Below are positions 6,694 through 12,741 of a DNA stretch of 12,741 nt, piece by piece. The first letter of the stretch is position 1, and the number at the start of each line of letters is the position of its first letter. Below the pieces are notes generated by a model. That model had not been told where the DNA came from. It saw nothing but the letters and a program-made list of their open reading frames with translations, and searched no databases. A program made the position numbers and the translations under genes. Origin of the DNA: an uncultured Actinomycetes bacterium (GTDB lineage: Bacteria; Actinomycetota; Thermoleophilia; Solirubrobacterales; 70-9); the NCBI GenBank assembly GCA_946479725.1, contig CAMLHB010000049.1:1-12741 (forward strand), written 5' to 3'.

Positions 6694-8244
6694 TCAAGTT
6701 CCTCCTACGGCCCGCTCGGCCGTGCGGCGCACACGAAATACGCCGATCGCATTGCTGGGGGTTGGCAGGACGCGCCGCGCTAACTCGGCGACGTCGTCCC
6801 AGACGACGGGGAAGAGGCTGCGCAGGGCGGCCAGGTAGACGGCACCGCCGACGGCGCCGACGGCAAGGCAGAAGGCCGGCACCGGCGCTTCCAGGCGCCG
6901 CAGCACGTCGGCGGTGGGGAAGGCGACGGCGAGCAGCAGAAGGCTGCAGGCGACGGCCGGGAAGAGGTCGGTGACGAGGCGCCGGACGGGGATCGCGAGG
7001 ACGCGACGGAAGAGGACGCCGTAGACGGCGACGAGGAGGACCAGGTGGACGCCGACGACGCCGAAGGCGAGGGCGGTGATCCCATACGGCGTCAGCAGCC
7101 AGGAGACGGCGAGGTAGAGGCCGAGCAGGGCGAGGTTGAAGATCAGCAGCGCCCGCGGCTTGCCGGCGGCCAGCATGATCTGCGGGTAGCCGGTGAGGAC
7201 GGCGGCGATCATCCCGGCGACGCAGAGGATCTGCACCGGGCCGGCGGCTGGCGCCCAGCGCTCGCCGAAGAGCCAGGGCACGAGGTCGGGTGCGGTGACG
7301 ATCAGCAGCGCCAGCAGCGCCAGCAGCACCGCGGCGTGGATCCGCGTCGCCCGCTCGTGGAAACGCCGCAGCTGGTCGAGGTCGCTGGTCCGCGAGTAGA
7401 CCGGGAAGGCCAGGCGGATCATGATCCCGCTGATCTTTTCCTGGTAGATGACGCCGAGCTGGAAGGCGCGCCAGAAGATTCCGACCTGGGAGGCGGTCAT
7501 CCGCACCGCGGCGACTGCCAGGGTCGCGTTGGTGATCGCCACCGAGGTGAGCCCGGCGCCGGAGGCCGGCACCCCGAAGGCCATCACCTCGCGCAGCGCC
7601 CCGCGATGCCAGAGCGGCGGGGGTGGCGGCGCCGCGACGAGCAGGAGCACGGTCGTGACCAGGGAGCCGCAGAGGGCGCCGAGGACGATCGCCGGGGCGT
7701 CGAGCCCGGAACCGGCCGCCAGCCCAACGGCGGTCGCGGACCCGATCCCCAGCGAAAGCATTTCGATCAGGCTGATGCGGCGAAAGTCGAGCCGCCGCCA
7801 GAGCAGGCTGCGGGAGACGGCGCCGATCCCGGCGAGCAGGAAGACGGGCGAGATCATCACCAGCAGGCGCGCCGGTCCCTGGCCGAAGAGCGGTTCGCCC
7901 ACCGGGCGGGCGAGGAGAACGACGAGGCTGGTGAGGACGGCGCCGGCGAGGAGGCTGGCCAGCATCGCCGCCTCGCCGTGGGCGGGCTCGATCGTCCTGC
8001 GCTGGACCAGGGCGCTGCCGAAGCCCTCGAAGGTGAGGATCACCGCCAGCGGCACCAGGATCAGCGGCACCACCGCTTCGCCGAAGCCCGAGGGCGGGAT
8101 CAGCCGGGCCAGGGCGACCGCCGCGGCGAAGGTGATCGCCTCGATCCCGATCCGGGCCGCGGTCGTCCAGCGCACGCCGACGACGGCGGCGCGCTTCAGC
8201 TCGTCCTGGGAGATCTCTCCCCGGTCGTCTTCCGCTCGGCTCAC
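6694..8244 (-). CDS. Wzx-like polysaccharide flippase (MOP/PST family)
   Basis: This 516-residue integral membrane protein is expected to move lipid-linked sugar repeat units across the cytoplasmic membrane. It shows about 12-14 hydrophobic segments, in line with the MOP superfamily. Family-like motifs are LIPPSGFGEA (48-57), FEGFGSALVQRR (72-83), QVGIFWRAFQLG (253-264) and EKISGIMIRLAFPVYSR (269-285); these fit the WzxC/PST-type lipopolysaccharide biosynthesis group. The start is a GTG at 8244 with no clear ribosome site upstream; the N-terminal 18 residues are polar and charged, usual for the family. It stops 4 bases before the giant secreted protein and its end carries that gene's ribosome site. 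The plus-strand glycosyltransferase diverges upstream. The substrate cannot be told from sequence. Confidence 0.88.
   Translation of the reverse strand: MSRAEDDRGEISQDELKRAAVVGVRWTTAARIGIEAITFAAAVALARLIPPSGFGEAVVPLILVPLAVILTFEGFGSALVQRRTIEPAHGEAAMLASLLAGAVLTSLVVLLARPVGEPLFGQGPARLLVMISPVFLLAGIGAVSRSLLWRRLDFRRISLIEMLSLGIGSATAVGLAAGSGLDAPAIVLGALCGSLVTTVLLLVAAPPPPPLWHRGALREVMAFGVPASGAGLTSVAITNATLAVAAVRMTASQVGIFWRAFQLGVIYQEKISGIMIRLAFPVYSRTSDLDQLRRFHERATRIHAAVLLALLALLIVTAPDLVPWLFGERWAPAAGPVQILCVAGMIAAVLTGYPQIMLAAGKPRALLIFNLALLGLYLAVSWLLTPYGITALAFGVVGVHLVLLVAVYGVLFRRVLAIPVRRLVTDLFPAVACSLLLLAVAFPTADVLRRLEAPVPAFCLAVGAVGGAVYLAALRSLFPVVWDDVAELARRVLPTPSNAIGVFRVRRTAERAVGGT
6701..6706 (-). promoter_or_regulatory. 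Ribosome binding site of the giant gene
   Basis: On the minus strand AGGAGG lies 11 bases before the ATG at 6689, inside the last codons of the flippase gene. It is a full Shine-Dalgarno core, at slightly long spacing. It supports the ATG over the downstream GTG and indicates that the giant gene is translated from the flippase transcript. Confidence 0.7.
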
Positions 8245-8317
8245 GAAAGACCAACGGGTGACGCGGCGGGCGACTTGCGCAAGCGCCGGGCGTCCGCGCG
8301 CGTTTCTTCTAGTGCGG
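8245..8317. promoter_or_regulatory. Divergent intergenic region between flippase and glycosyltransferase
   Basis: These 73 bp separate two divergent starts, so promoters for both genes should lie here or in the opposing coding regions. I see no convincing -35/-10 pair and no Shine-Dalgarno sequence ahead of either start, which would fit short or leaderless transcripts. A perfect 10-bp palindrome, cttgcgcaag, is at 8274-8283. Its role as an operator is speculation. Confidence 0.4.
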
Positions 8318-9502
8318 ATGAGCGCGAAGCAGGCGATCTACACCTTCGACGACATGACCTGGGCGGCGGCGCAGCGGCGGGGCATGTGCTTTCCCCAGGA
8401 CCAGTTGGTGCTGGCGATGCTGCGCGACCCGGGGATCGAGCGGCTGCTGATCTGCGACCGCCCTCGCAGCGCCCCGGTCAAGTGGGCGAAGGACCTGGTC
8501 GAGCGCCCAGCGCGGTTCGCGCCGAGCGAGCGGGCGCGGCTCTGGCAGCCGGTGCGGCTGCGGCGCCAGGACCCGAGCGGGACCGCGGCCCTGCGGCGCG
8601 CCTACGCCCGCTACGACGAGCGCCTGCGGCGGGTCGCCGAGCGGGCCGGCCTCGAGCGCCCGGCGATCATCACCTCCCAGCCCCTGCTCGCCGGCTTCGC
8701 CGAGCTCGAGTGGGCCGGTCCGGTGACGCTCTACGCCAGCGACGACCTCGCCTCCCACCGCGACTACCAGCGCTGGTGGGACGGCCTGCGGCTCGCCTAC
8801 CGCGAGGTGGGGGAGCGGGGGCGCCGCGTCGCCGCGGTCAGCAGGGCAATCCTCGAGCGGATCGAGCCGCGGGGGCCGGCGGCGGTCGTCCCCAACGGGG
8901 TCGACCCGCGCCTCTGGGTCGAGCCCGGGTGGCCGCCGAGCTGGTTTCCAGAGCTTCCGGGACCCCGCTTCCTCTACGTCGGCACCCTCGACGACCGGCT
9001 CGACGTCGCGGCGATCCGGTCGGTGGCGCGCGCCTGGCCGAATGGCTCCGTCGTCCTCGTCGGCCCCCTGGTCGACCGCCCCCATCTCGGCCCGCTCCTC
9101 GCCGAGCCCAACGTCAGCCACCAGGGCGCCGTCTCCCGCGGGGAGGTCGCCGCCCTCGCCTACGCCGCCGACGCCTGTCTGGTCCCGCACCGGCGGACGC
9201 CGCTGACCGAAGCGATGAGCCCGCTGAAGCTCTACGAGTACCTGGCCTCGGGGACGCCGACCGTGGCCACCGACCTCGAGCCGGTCCGCCGCGTCGACGG
9301 GCCGGTGCTGCGGGTGCCGCCTGGCGGAGACTTCGTCGCCGGGCTGCGGCTGGCGCTGGCGGCCGGACCGACCGGCGAGGCCGACCGGCGCCGCTTCATC
9401 GCCGCCAACTCCTGGTCGGCACGGACCGCCGCGGTGCTGGCCCTAGCGCTCGGCGACGAGGTGGAGGCAGTCCCCCTCGAAGAGGCGGTCGCTGAGAAAT
9501 AG
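8318..9502 (+). CDS. GT4-like glycosyltransferase (GT-B fold)
   Basis: This 394-residue cytoplasmic glycosyltransferase probably adds a sugar from an activated donor to the lipid-linked glycan. The C-terminal donor domain shows VPNGVDPRLW (191-200), FLYVGTLDDRLD (218-229), VVLVGP (245-250), HQGAVSRGEVAALAYAADAC (268-287) and SPLKLYEYLASGTPTVAT (301-318). The last resembles GT4 proteins of the TuaH type, where acidic residues near the KLYEYLA segment take the place of the classic EX7E. The N-terminal acceptor half is less conserved. I chose ATG 8318; a GTG at 8312 is in frame, and neither has a clear ribosome site. It is the only complete plus-strand gene, facing the methyltransferase and overlapping it by 60 bp; residues 376-394 are encoded in the overlap. 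The sugar and linkage are unknown. Confidence 0.85.
   Translation: MSAKQAIYTFDDMTWAAAQRRGMCFPQDQLVLAMLRDPGIERLLICDRPRSAPVKWAKDLVERPARFAPSERARLWQPVRLRRQDPSGTAALRRAYARYDERLRRVAERAGLERPAIITSQPLLAGFAELEWAGPVTLYASDDLASHRDYQRWWDGLRLAYREVGERGRRVAAVSRAILERIEPRGPAAVVPNGVDPRLWVEPGWPPSWFPELPGPRFLYVGTLDDRLDVAAIRSVARAWPNGSVVLVGPLVDRPHLGPLLAEPNVSHQGAVSRGEVAALAYAADACLVPHRRTPLTEAMSPLKLYEYLASGTPTVATDLEPVRRVDGPVLRVPPGGDFVAGLRLALAAGPTGEADRRRFIAANSWSARTAAVLALALGDEVEAVPLEEAVAEK
9443..9502. other. 60-bp tail-to-tail coding overlap
   Basis: The plus-strand glycosyltransferase ends with TAG at 9500-9502 and the minus-strand methyltransferase ends with TAG whose plus-strand bases are 9443-9445. Both stops are plain in the sequence. 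The methyltransferase end (FEGDCLHLVAER) looks like a conserved family terminus, so the acidic tail of the glycosyltransferase is the more likely extension. There is no room for a terminator between the two genes. Confidence 0.85.
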
Positions 9503-10339
9503 GAGCGGGGCCAACGCCCAGGCGAGGAGGCGGAAGCCCCGCCCCTCGTAGCGCAGGCTCCCCAGCGTCGCGTACTGCAAGCTGCCGAGCGGGCTCGGGC
9601 GCATCGAGGCGGCGGTGGTCTCGACCGGCTGCAGACCGGCGCCCTCGACCAGCCTCGCCAGCGAGGCGCGGTCGAAGTGCTGGAGGTGGCGCGGCAGGTC
9701 GAGCTGGAACCAGGCCGAGCCGAAGAGGCGGCGGTGCCAGCTGCCGAAGTTGGGGACCGCGATCGCCAGCAGCCCGCCCGGCTTCAGCAGGCGGGCGGCG
9801 GCGGCGACGGCCGCGGCCGGGTCGTCGATGTGCTCGAGCGAGTGGTTGAAGAGGATCGCGTCGAACTCGCCCGCTCCCCAGGGGGCGTCGGCGAGGGTCC
9901 CGGTCACCGCTTCGACCCCGCTGGCCCGCGCGTGCTCGGCCGCGGCCGCCGAGGGCTCGATCCCGGCGACGCTCCAGCCGCGGCGGGCAAAGACGCCGGC
10001 GAGCTCGCCGGTCCCGCAGCCGACGTCGAGGAGGCGTCCGGGCCGGCGCTTCCAGACCCGGCGGTAGGGGCCGAAGCGGGCCACCAGCTGCCGCTGCAGG
10101 TCGCCGACCCGTTCTCCCAGCGACGGCTTGCCGCCAAGGTTGGGCTCGTAGGCGCTGTAGCTCTCGGGGTAGTAGGTGGAGAAGCCCTCCGGCCGCAGGC
10201 GCGGGTGGGTGAAGGCGAGCCCGCACCTCGGGCAGGCGAGCACCTCGAAGTGACCCGGCGCCCCGGTCATGCGGTCGTGGCCCTCCAGCAGCACCCGCGG
10301 CCGCTCGCTCTCGGTCCCGCAGGCCGGGCAGCGGCTCAC
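9443..10339 (-). CDS. Class I SAM-dependent methyltransferase with N-terminal zinc ribbon
   Basis: This 298-residue protein opens with a CPAC...CPRC pair (Cys4, 7, 36, 39), a probable zinc ribbon. The SAM-binding motif LLDVGCGTGEL is at 103-113, the acidic strand-2 end GIEPS at 126-130, FNHSLEHIDDP at 164-174 and RLLKPGGLLAIAVPN at 183-197, as in the Methyltransf_23 group. Near the end a hydrophobic helix (270-283) may touch the membrane. In glycan loci such enzymes usually methylate a sugar or a glycan end; the target here is inference. The GTG start at 10339 overlaps the stop of the upstream O-antigen ligase gene (GTGA) and is preceded by GGGAGG at 8 bases spacing, so it is well supported. 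It is the last gene of that minus-strand run before the opposing glycosyltransferase. Confidence 0.87.
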   Translation of the reverse strand: MSRCPACGTESERPRVLLEGHDRMTGAPGHFEVLACPRCGLAFTHPRLRPEGFSTYYPESYSAYEPNLGGKPSLGERVGDLQRQLVARFGPYRRVWKRRPGRLLDVGCGTGELAGVFARRGWSVAGIEPSAAAAEHARASGVEAVTGTLADAPWGAGEFDAILFNHSLEHIDDPAAAVAAAARLLKPGGLLAIAVPNFGSWHRRLFGSAWFQLDLPRHLQHFDRASLARLVEGAGLQPVETTAASMRPSPLGSLQYATLGSLRYEGRGFRLLAWALAPLLFLSDRLFEGDCLHLVAER

Positions 10340-11724
10340 GTGCTCAGCCTCCCGGCCCGGTCGTGGGCGAGGACGAAGACGACCGCGGCGATGAAGCAGA
10401 GCAGGTAGGGCAGCTGCGGGAAGGAGAGGAAGTCGAGCAGGGCGCCGCTGACCAGGGCGACGCAGATCGACGCCGAGGCCGCCATCGCCGGCGGGCCGCG
10501 GTCGGGGTCGCCGGAGCGGGCGACGCGGTTGGCCTCGAGGAAGGAGGTGACGAGGATCGAGAGGTAGGCGAGGATTCCGATCAGCCCCACCCCGATCGCC
10601 AGGGTCAGGTAGAGGTTGTCGAGGATCCGGTGCTTCTTCTGGTCGTAGCTGCCGTAGCCGCGCCCGAGCAGTGGGTGCTCGGCGATGTCGGGGGTGATCG
10701 CCTCGTAGTCGCTGACTCGGTCCTGGGTCGTATTGACCTTGTTCACGGAGCCCGGGGCGAACTGGTCGACGACGCCGCCGAGCGCCCCCGGGGCGACGAA
10801 GTGGACGACCACGGTCAGGATCAGGGCGAGCGGCGTCAGCCGCAGCATCGGCCGCGGCCGGTAGATGGCGAGGACGAGGATGCAGACCAGCGGCCCGACC
10901 ATCGCCGTCTTCTTCTGCGTCGCCACCGCACCGGCGATCAGCAGCACGACCGCGAACCCGTAGAGGATCCGCTGCCGCCGCTCCTTCGCTTCCAGCAGCC
11001 AGGCGAGGGCGAAGGGGAGGGTCATCGAGAACATCACCGCTGCGGCCAGCGGATGGACGCCGGGCCCGTAGATCTGCTGGCGGCCGATCGAGTCGACGCC
11101 GCCGATCCCTTCCGGTCGCACGTAGCCCGGGAAGAGCGGCCCGATCCAGTCGTGGAAGGGGTTGATCCCCATCCGGTACTCGACCACCACCCCGACGGCG
11201 GTGACGCAGGCGAGCACGAGCATCGCCTTCAGCATCCTTGTCACCTCCGAGGCGCGGAGGATCGAGGCGGCGAGGCCGAAGAAGACGACGTAGGAGACGA
11301 GCAGGGCGAGCTGCTTGGTCGCCAGGTCCATCTCGCCGATCCGGACCAGCGCTTCTCCCTGCAGGACGATGCTGAGCGCGGCGACGGCGACGAACGCCGC
11401 GAAGGCCCAGTGGATCGGGCTCAGCCGCAGCGGCCAGGTGTTGCGCAGGGCGCGCACGCTGACCAGCCAGAGGCCGGCGAGGAGGACCAGCAGCGGCCGG
11501 TCGAGGGTGGCGTCGATCGGCCCCCCGACCGGCAGCTTGACGCTGTCGAAGGGGACCAGCCAGAGCATCGCCACGAAGGAGAAGAGCGCCCAGGGCAGGA
11601 GCCTGCTCGTGTGGGGCCAGTCGGCGGTCTGCGCCTCGGGCCGCAGCAGCGAGGCCTCGCCCGCCCGCCGCGGTCGCTCGACGGGCTGCCCGAGCAGGGG
11701 GCGCGACCCGGTCGTCGCCTCCAT
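10336..11724 (-). CDS. O-antigen ligase / Wzy-like polymerase (Wzy_C family)
   Basis: This 462-residue polytopic membrane protein has a polar N-terminal tail of about 40 residues followed by roughly 10-12 hydrophobic segments. The large extracytoplasmic loop typical of Wzy_C proteins carries HPLLGRGYGSY (350-360), followed by ILDNLYLTLAIGVGLIGILA (367-386). Wzy_C enzymes either polymerise lipid-linked repeat units or transfer the finished glycan to an acceptor; sequence alone does not tell which. In a window with a Wzx-like flippase and a Wzz-like regulator, a Wzy polymerase role is the better guess. The ATG at 11724 shares one base with the stop of the Wzz-like gene (TGATG), and no strong ribosome site is seen, so translation is probably coupled. 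Its own stop overlaps the methyltransferase start. Confidence 0.85.
   Translation of the reverse strand: MEATTGSRPLLGQPVERPRRAGEASLLRPEAQTADWPHTSRLLPWALFSFVAMLWLVPFDSVKLPVGGPIDATLDRPLLVLLAGLWLVSVRALRNTWPLRLSPIHWAFAAFVAVAALSIVLQGEALVRIGEMDLATKQLALLVSYVVFFGLAASILRASEVTRMLKAMLVLACVTAVGVVVEYRMGINPFHDWIGPLFPGYVRPEGIGGVDSIGRQQIYGPGVHPLAAAVMFSMTLPFALAWLLEAKERRQRILYGFAVVLLIAGAVATQKKTAMVGPLVCILVLAIYRPRPMLRLTPLALILTVVVHFVAPGALGGVVDQFAPGSVNKVNTTQDRVSDYEAITPDIAEHPLLGRGYGSYDQKKHRILDNLYLTLAIGVGLIGILAYLSILVTSFLEANRVARSGDPDRGPPAMAASASICVALVSGALLDFLSFPQLPYLLCFIAAVVFVLAHDRAGRLST
10348..10353 (-). promoter_or_regulatory. Ribosome binding site of the methyltransferase
   Basis: GGGAGG on the minus strand sits 8 bases before the GTG at 10339, inside the end of the upstream O-antigen ligase gene. 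It decides the GTG start and, with the GTGA overlap, points to translational coupling. Confidence 0.65.
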
Positions 11725-12614
11725 CAGCCCAGGTGCGTCGTTGCGTGCGGGGCTACCGGCCCGTCGGGATCTTCGCCGGCGAGGCGGGGATCGAAGGGGT
11801 CGGGATCCTCGACCGGCTTGATCGGCGCCGGCTTCGCCTTCGCCGTCGCTTTAGGCGCCGGACGGTCGATTTTGTTCAGCGCCCGCCAGCGGGCGACGAA
11901 GGTCGGCAGGACGAGGATCGCGGCGCAGCCGAGCCCGAAGACGAAGAGGAAGGCGAGCGCCATCAGGATCACGTTGTTGGAGCCGCCGAGGGTGCCGCCC
12001 TCGGGGGCGCCGAGCTGGCGGACGGTGACGCCCTGCCGCACCGGTTTGCCGTCGGCTCGCAGGTTGTCGACGTATTCCTTCAACACCTGGAACGAGGCGC
12101 CGGCGAGGGCGACGGCGCGTTCGGTGGTCGCCGCCTGGGCGGAGACGGTGAGGATCGGGACGCCTTCCTGGGCGGTGAAGACGAGGCGGTTGCCGGCGCC
12201 TTCCTGCAGCAGTTCGTCGGCCCGTTCGCCGGAGGGCTGGGCGGCGTATTCCTGCTGGCCGGTGGCGGGGCTGAAGGGGCCGCTGGTGGAGATCGAGGAG
12301 GCCGGGATACCGACCCGCTTGGCGATTTCCTCGCGGGCGTCGAGGCTGCTCAGGTACTGGCCGTAGATTTTCGCCCGCGTCGCCAGGGCATCGAGTTCGC
12401 TCACTTCGGCCCCGGTCACCAGGGTCGAGTCGATCGAATCGACGAGGATCTGGCTGGAGGCGGCGGCGACCGTCAGCGCCCGCTTTTCGAAGCTCGGCGG
12501 GGCCGGCGAGAAGCGGTAGGCGGAGAGGACCGCGGCAAAGAGGGCGACGAGGACGACGACGCCGACCAGGACTTTGCGCTGCCACAGCTCACGGGCGATT
12601 TCGACGACGGCCAT
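11724..12614 (-). CDS. Wzz-like polysaccharide chain-length determinant, no kinase domain
   Basis: This 296-residue protein has two membrane segments (about 15-33 and 214-238) around an extracytoplasmic domain of about 180 residues with helical, Ala-rich stretches (for example 70-100 and 160-190). This is the topology of Wzz/PCP proteins that set glycan length. The cytoplasmic tail (240-296) is Pro/Lys-rich, then acidic, and has no Walker motifs and no tyrosines, so it is not itself a tyrosine autokinase. The usual proline-rich signature before TM2 is weak. The ATG at 12614 lies 4 bases after an upstream stop and lacks a clear ribosome site. The stop overlaps the O-antigen ligase start by one base, so the two are almost certainly cotranscribed. 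An alternative is another PCP-type membrane protein of unknown partner. Confidence 0.75.
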   Translation of the reverse strand: MAVVEIARELWQRKVLVGVVVLVALFAAVLSAYRFSPAPPSFEKRALTVAAASSQILVDSIDSTLVTGAEVSELDALATRAKIYGQYLSSLDAREEIAKRVGIPASSISTSGPFSPATGQQEYAAQPSGERADELLQEGAGNRLVFTAQEGVPILTVSAQAATTERAVALAGASFQVLKEYVDNLRADGKPVRQGVTVRQLGAPEGGTLGGSNNVILMALAFLFVFGLGCAAILVLPTFVARWRALNKIDRPAPKATAKAKPAPIKPVEDPDPFDPRLAGEDPDGPVAPHATTHLG

Positions 12615-12618
12615 CGAG

Positions 12619-12741
12619 CTATGAACGCATGAAAAACGTAGGAACTTTCGCCGTCTCCTCGCGAACCTTGATTCGAGCCCTCAAATCGGCCGCCGCACGC
12701 ACCCGCCCGCGCAGCTCGCGCGCGACGAAGCGGCGGTCCTG
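12619..12741 (-). CDS. C-terminal fragment of an unrecognised gene (5' part outside window)
   Basis: A minus-strand frame enters at the right edge and stays open for 40 codons to a TAG at 12621-12619, four bases before the Wzz-like ATG. It is Arg- and Ala-rich and ends in PTFFMRS. The tight spacing, like that of the other junctions here, and the mostly G/C-ending codons near the edge suggest the end of a real upstream gene in the same operon. Too little is present to name it, and chance openness over 40 codons in GC-rich DNA cannot be excluded. Confidence 0.45.
   Translation of the reverse strand, partial: QDRRFVARELRGRVRAAADLRARIKVREETAKVPTFFMRS

Noticed and set aside
3900..6974. Plus-strand open frame of over 1,000 codons
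   Set aside because: It is antisense to the giant gene and the end of the flippase, has Gly/Val/Arg/Asp-rich low-complexity content with no domain, and is explained by GC-rich codon bias on the other strand.
8242..8254. TTG at 8254 as flippase start
   Set aside because: It lies in a different frame that gives no membrane protein; the GTG at 8244 leads into the flippase frame.
7448..8317. Upstream extension of the glycosyltransferase frame
   Set aside because: The frame is open, but this part is antisense to the flippase and is Arg/Ser/Ala-rich without fold; the family-like sequence begins at the ATG at 8318.
7045..9495. Long plus-strand frame with Glu/Gln/Arg-rich content
   Set aside because: It runs antisense through the flippase and out of frame through the glycosyltransferase, and shows no domain.
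9503..9560. Terminator after the glycosyltransferase
   Set aside because: I found no convincing hairpin followed by a T-run; the region is methyltransferase coding sequence.
10363..12366. Plus-strand acidic frame opposite the Wzy-like and Wzz-like genes
   Set aside because: Asp/Glu/Gly-rich antisense shadow of two clear membrane-protein genes.

Overview
This is a very GC-rich window of dense, near gap-free genes with GTG starts and heavy use of G/C-ending codons. Together with the style of the secreted protein (a dimethylformamidase-like module followed by PKD and LamG modules), this suggests a high-GC actinobacterium, possibly of the Thermoleophilia/Solirubrobacterales type. That placement is inference; no rRNA or marker gene is present.

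Layout, right to left because most genes lie on the minus strand. A gene fragment enters from the right edge (12741-12619). It is followed by a Wzz-like chain-length regulator (12614-11724), an O-antigen ligase/Wzy-like membrane protein (11724-10336) and a zinc-ribbon SAM methyltransferase (10339-9443). A glycosyltransferase sits on the plus strand (8318-9502) and overlaps the methyltransferase tail to tail by 60 bp. A short divergent gap (8245-8317) separates it from a Wzx-like flippase (8244-6694). Four bases further on starts a giant secreted protein (6689 to beyond position 1).

The giant gene takes up more than half of the window. It reads without an in-frame stop from 6689 to the left edge, at least 2,229 codons, and its C-terminus is not in the window. 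Its order is: signal peptide; a module of about 540 residues resembling the large subunit of N,N-dimethylformamidase; two PKD domains; three LamG-PKD pairs; four more PKD domains; and the start of a fourth LamG. The last five PKD domains repeat at exactly 273 bp.

Taken together this is a cell-surface polysaccharide locus: Wzx export, Wzy-type polymerisation or ligation, Wzz-type length control, one glycosyltransferase and one modifying methyltransferase. A very large secreted protein with carbohydrate-binding-type modules is translated from the same presumed transcript as the flippase. No initiating sugar-phosphate transferase, tyrosine kinase or nucleotide-sugar synthesis gene is visible, so the locus must continue outside the window or be completed elsewhere. 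No RNA genes, insertion sequences, CRISPR arrays or clear terminators were seen, and no stretch above 300 bases lacks a gene.
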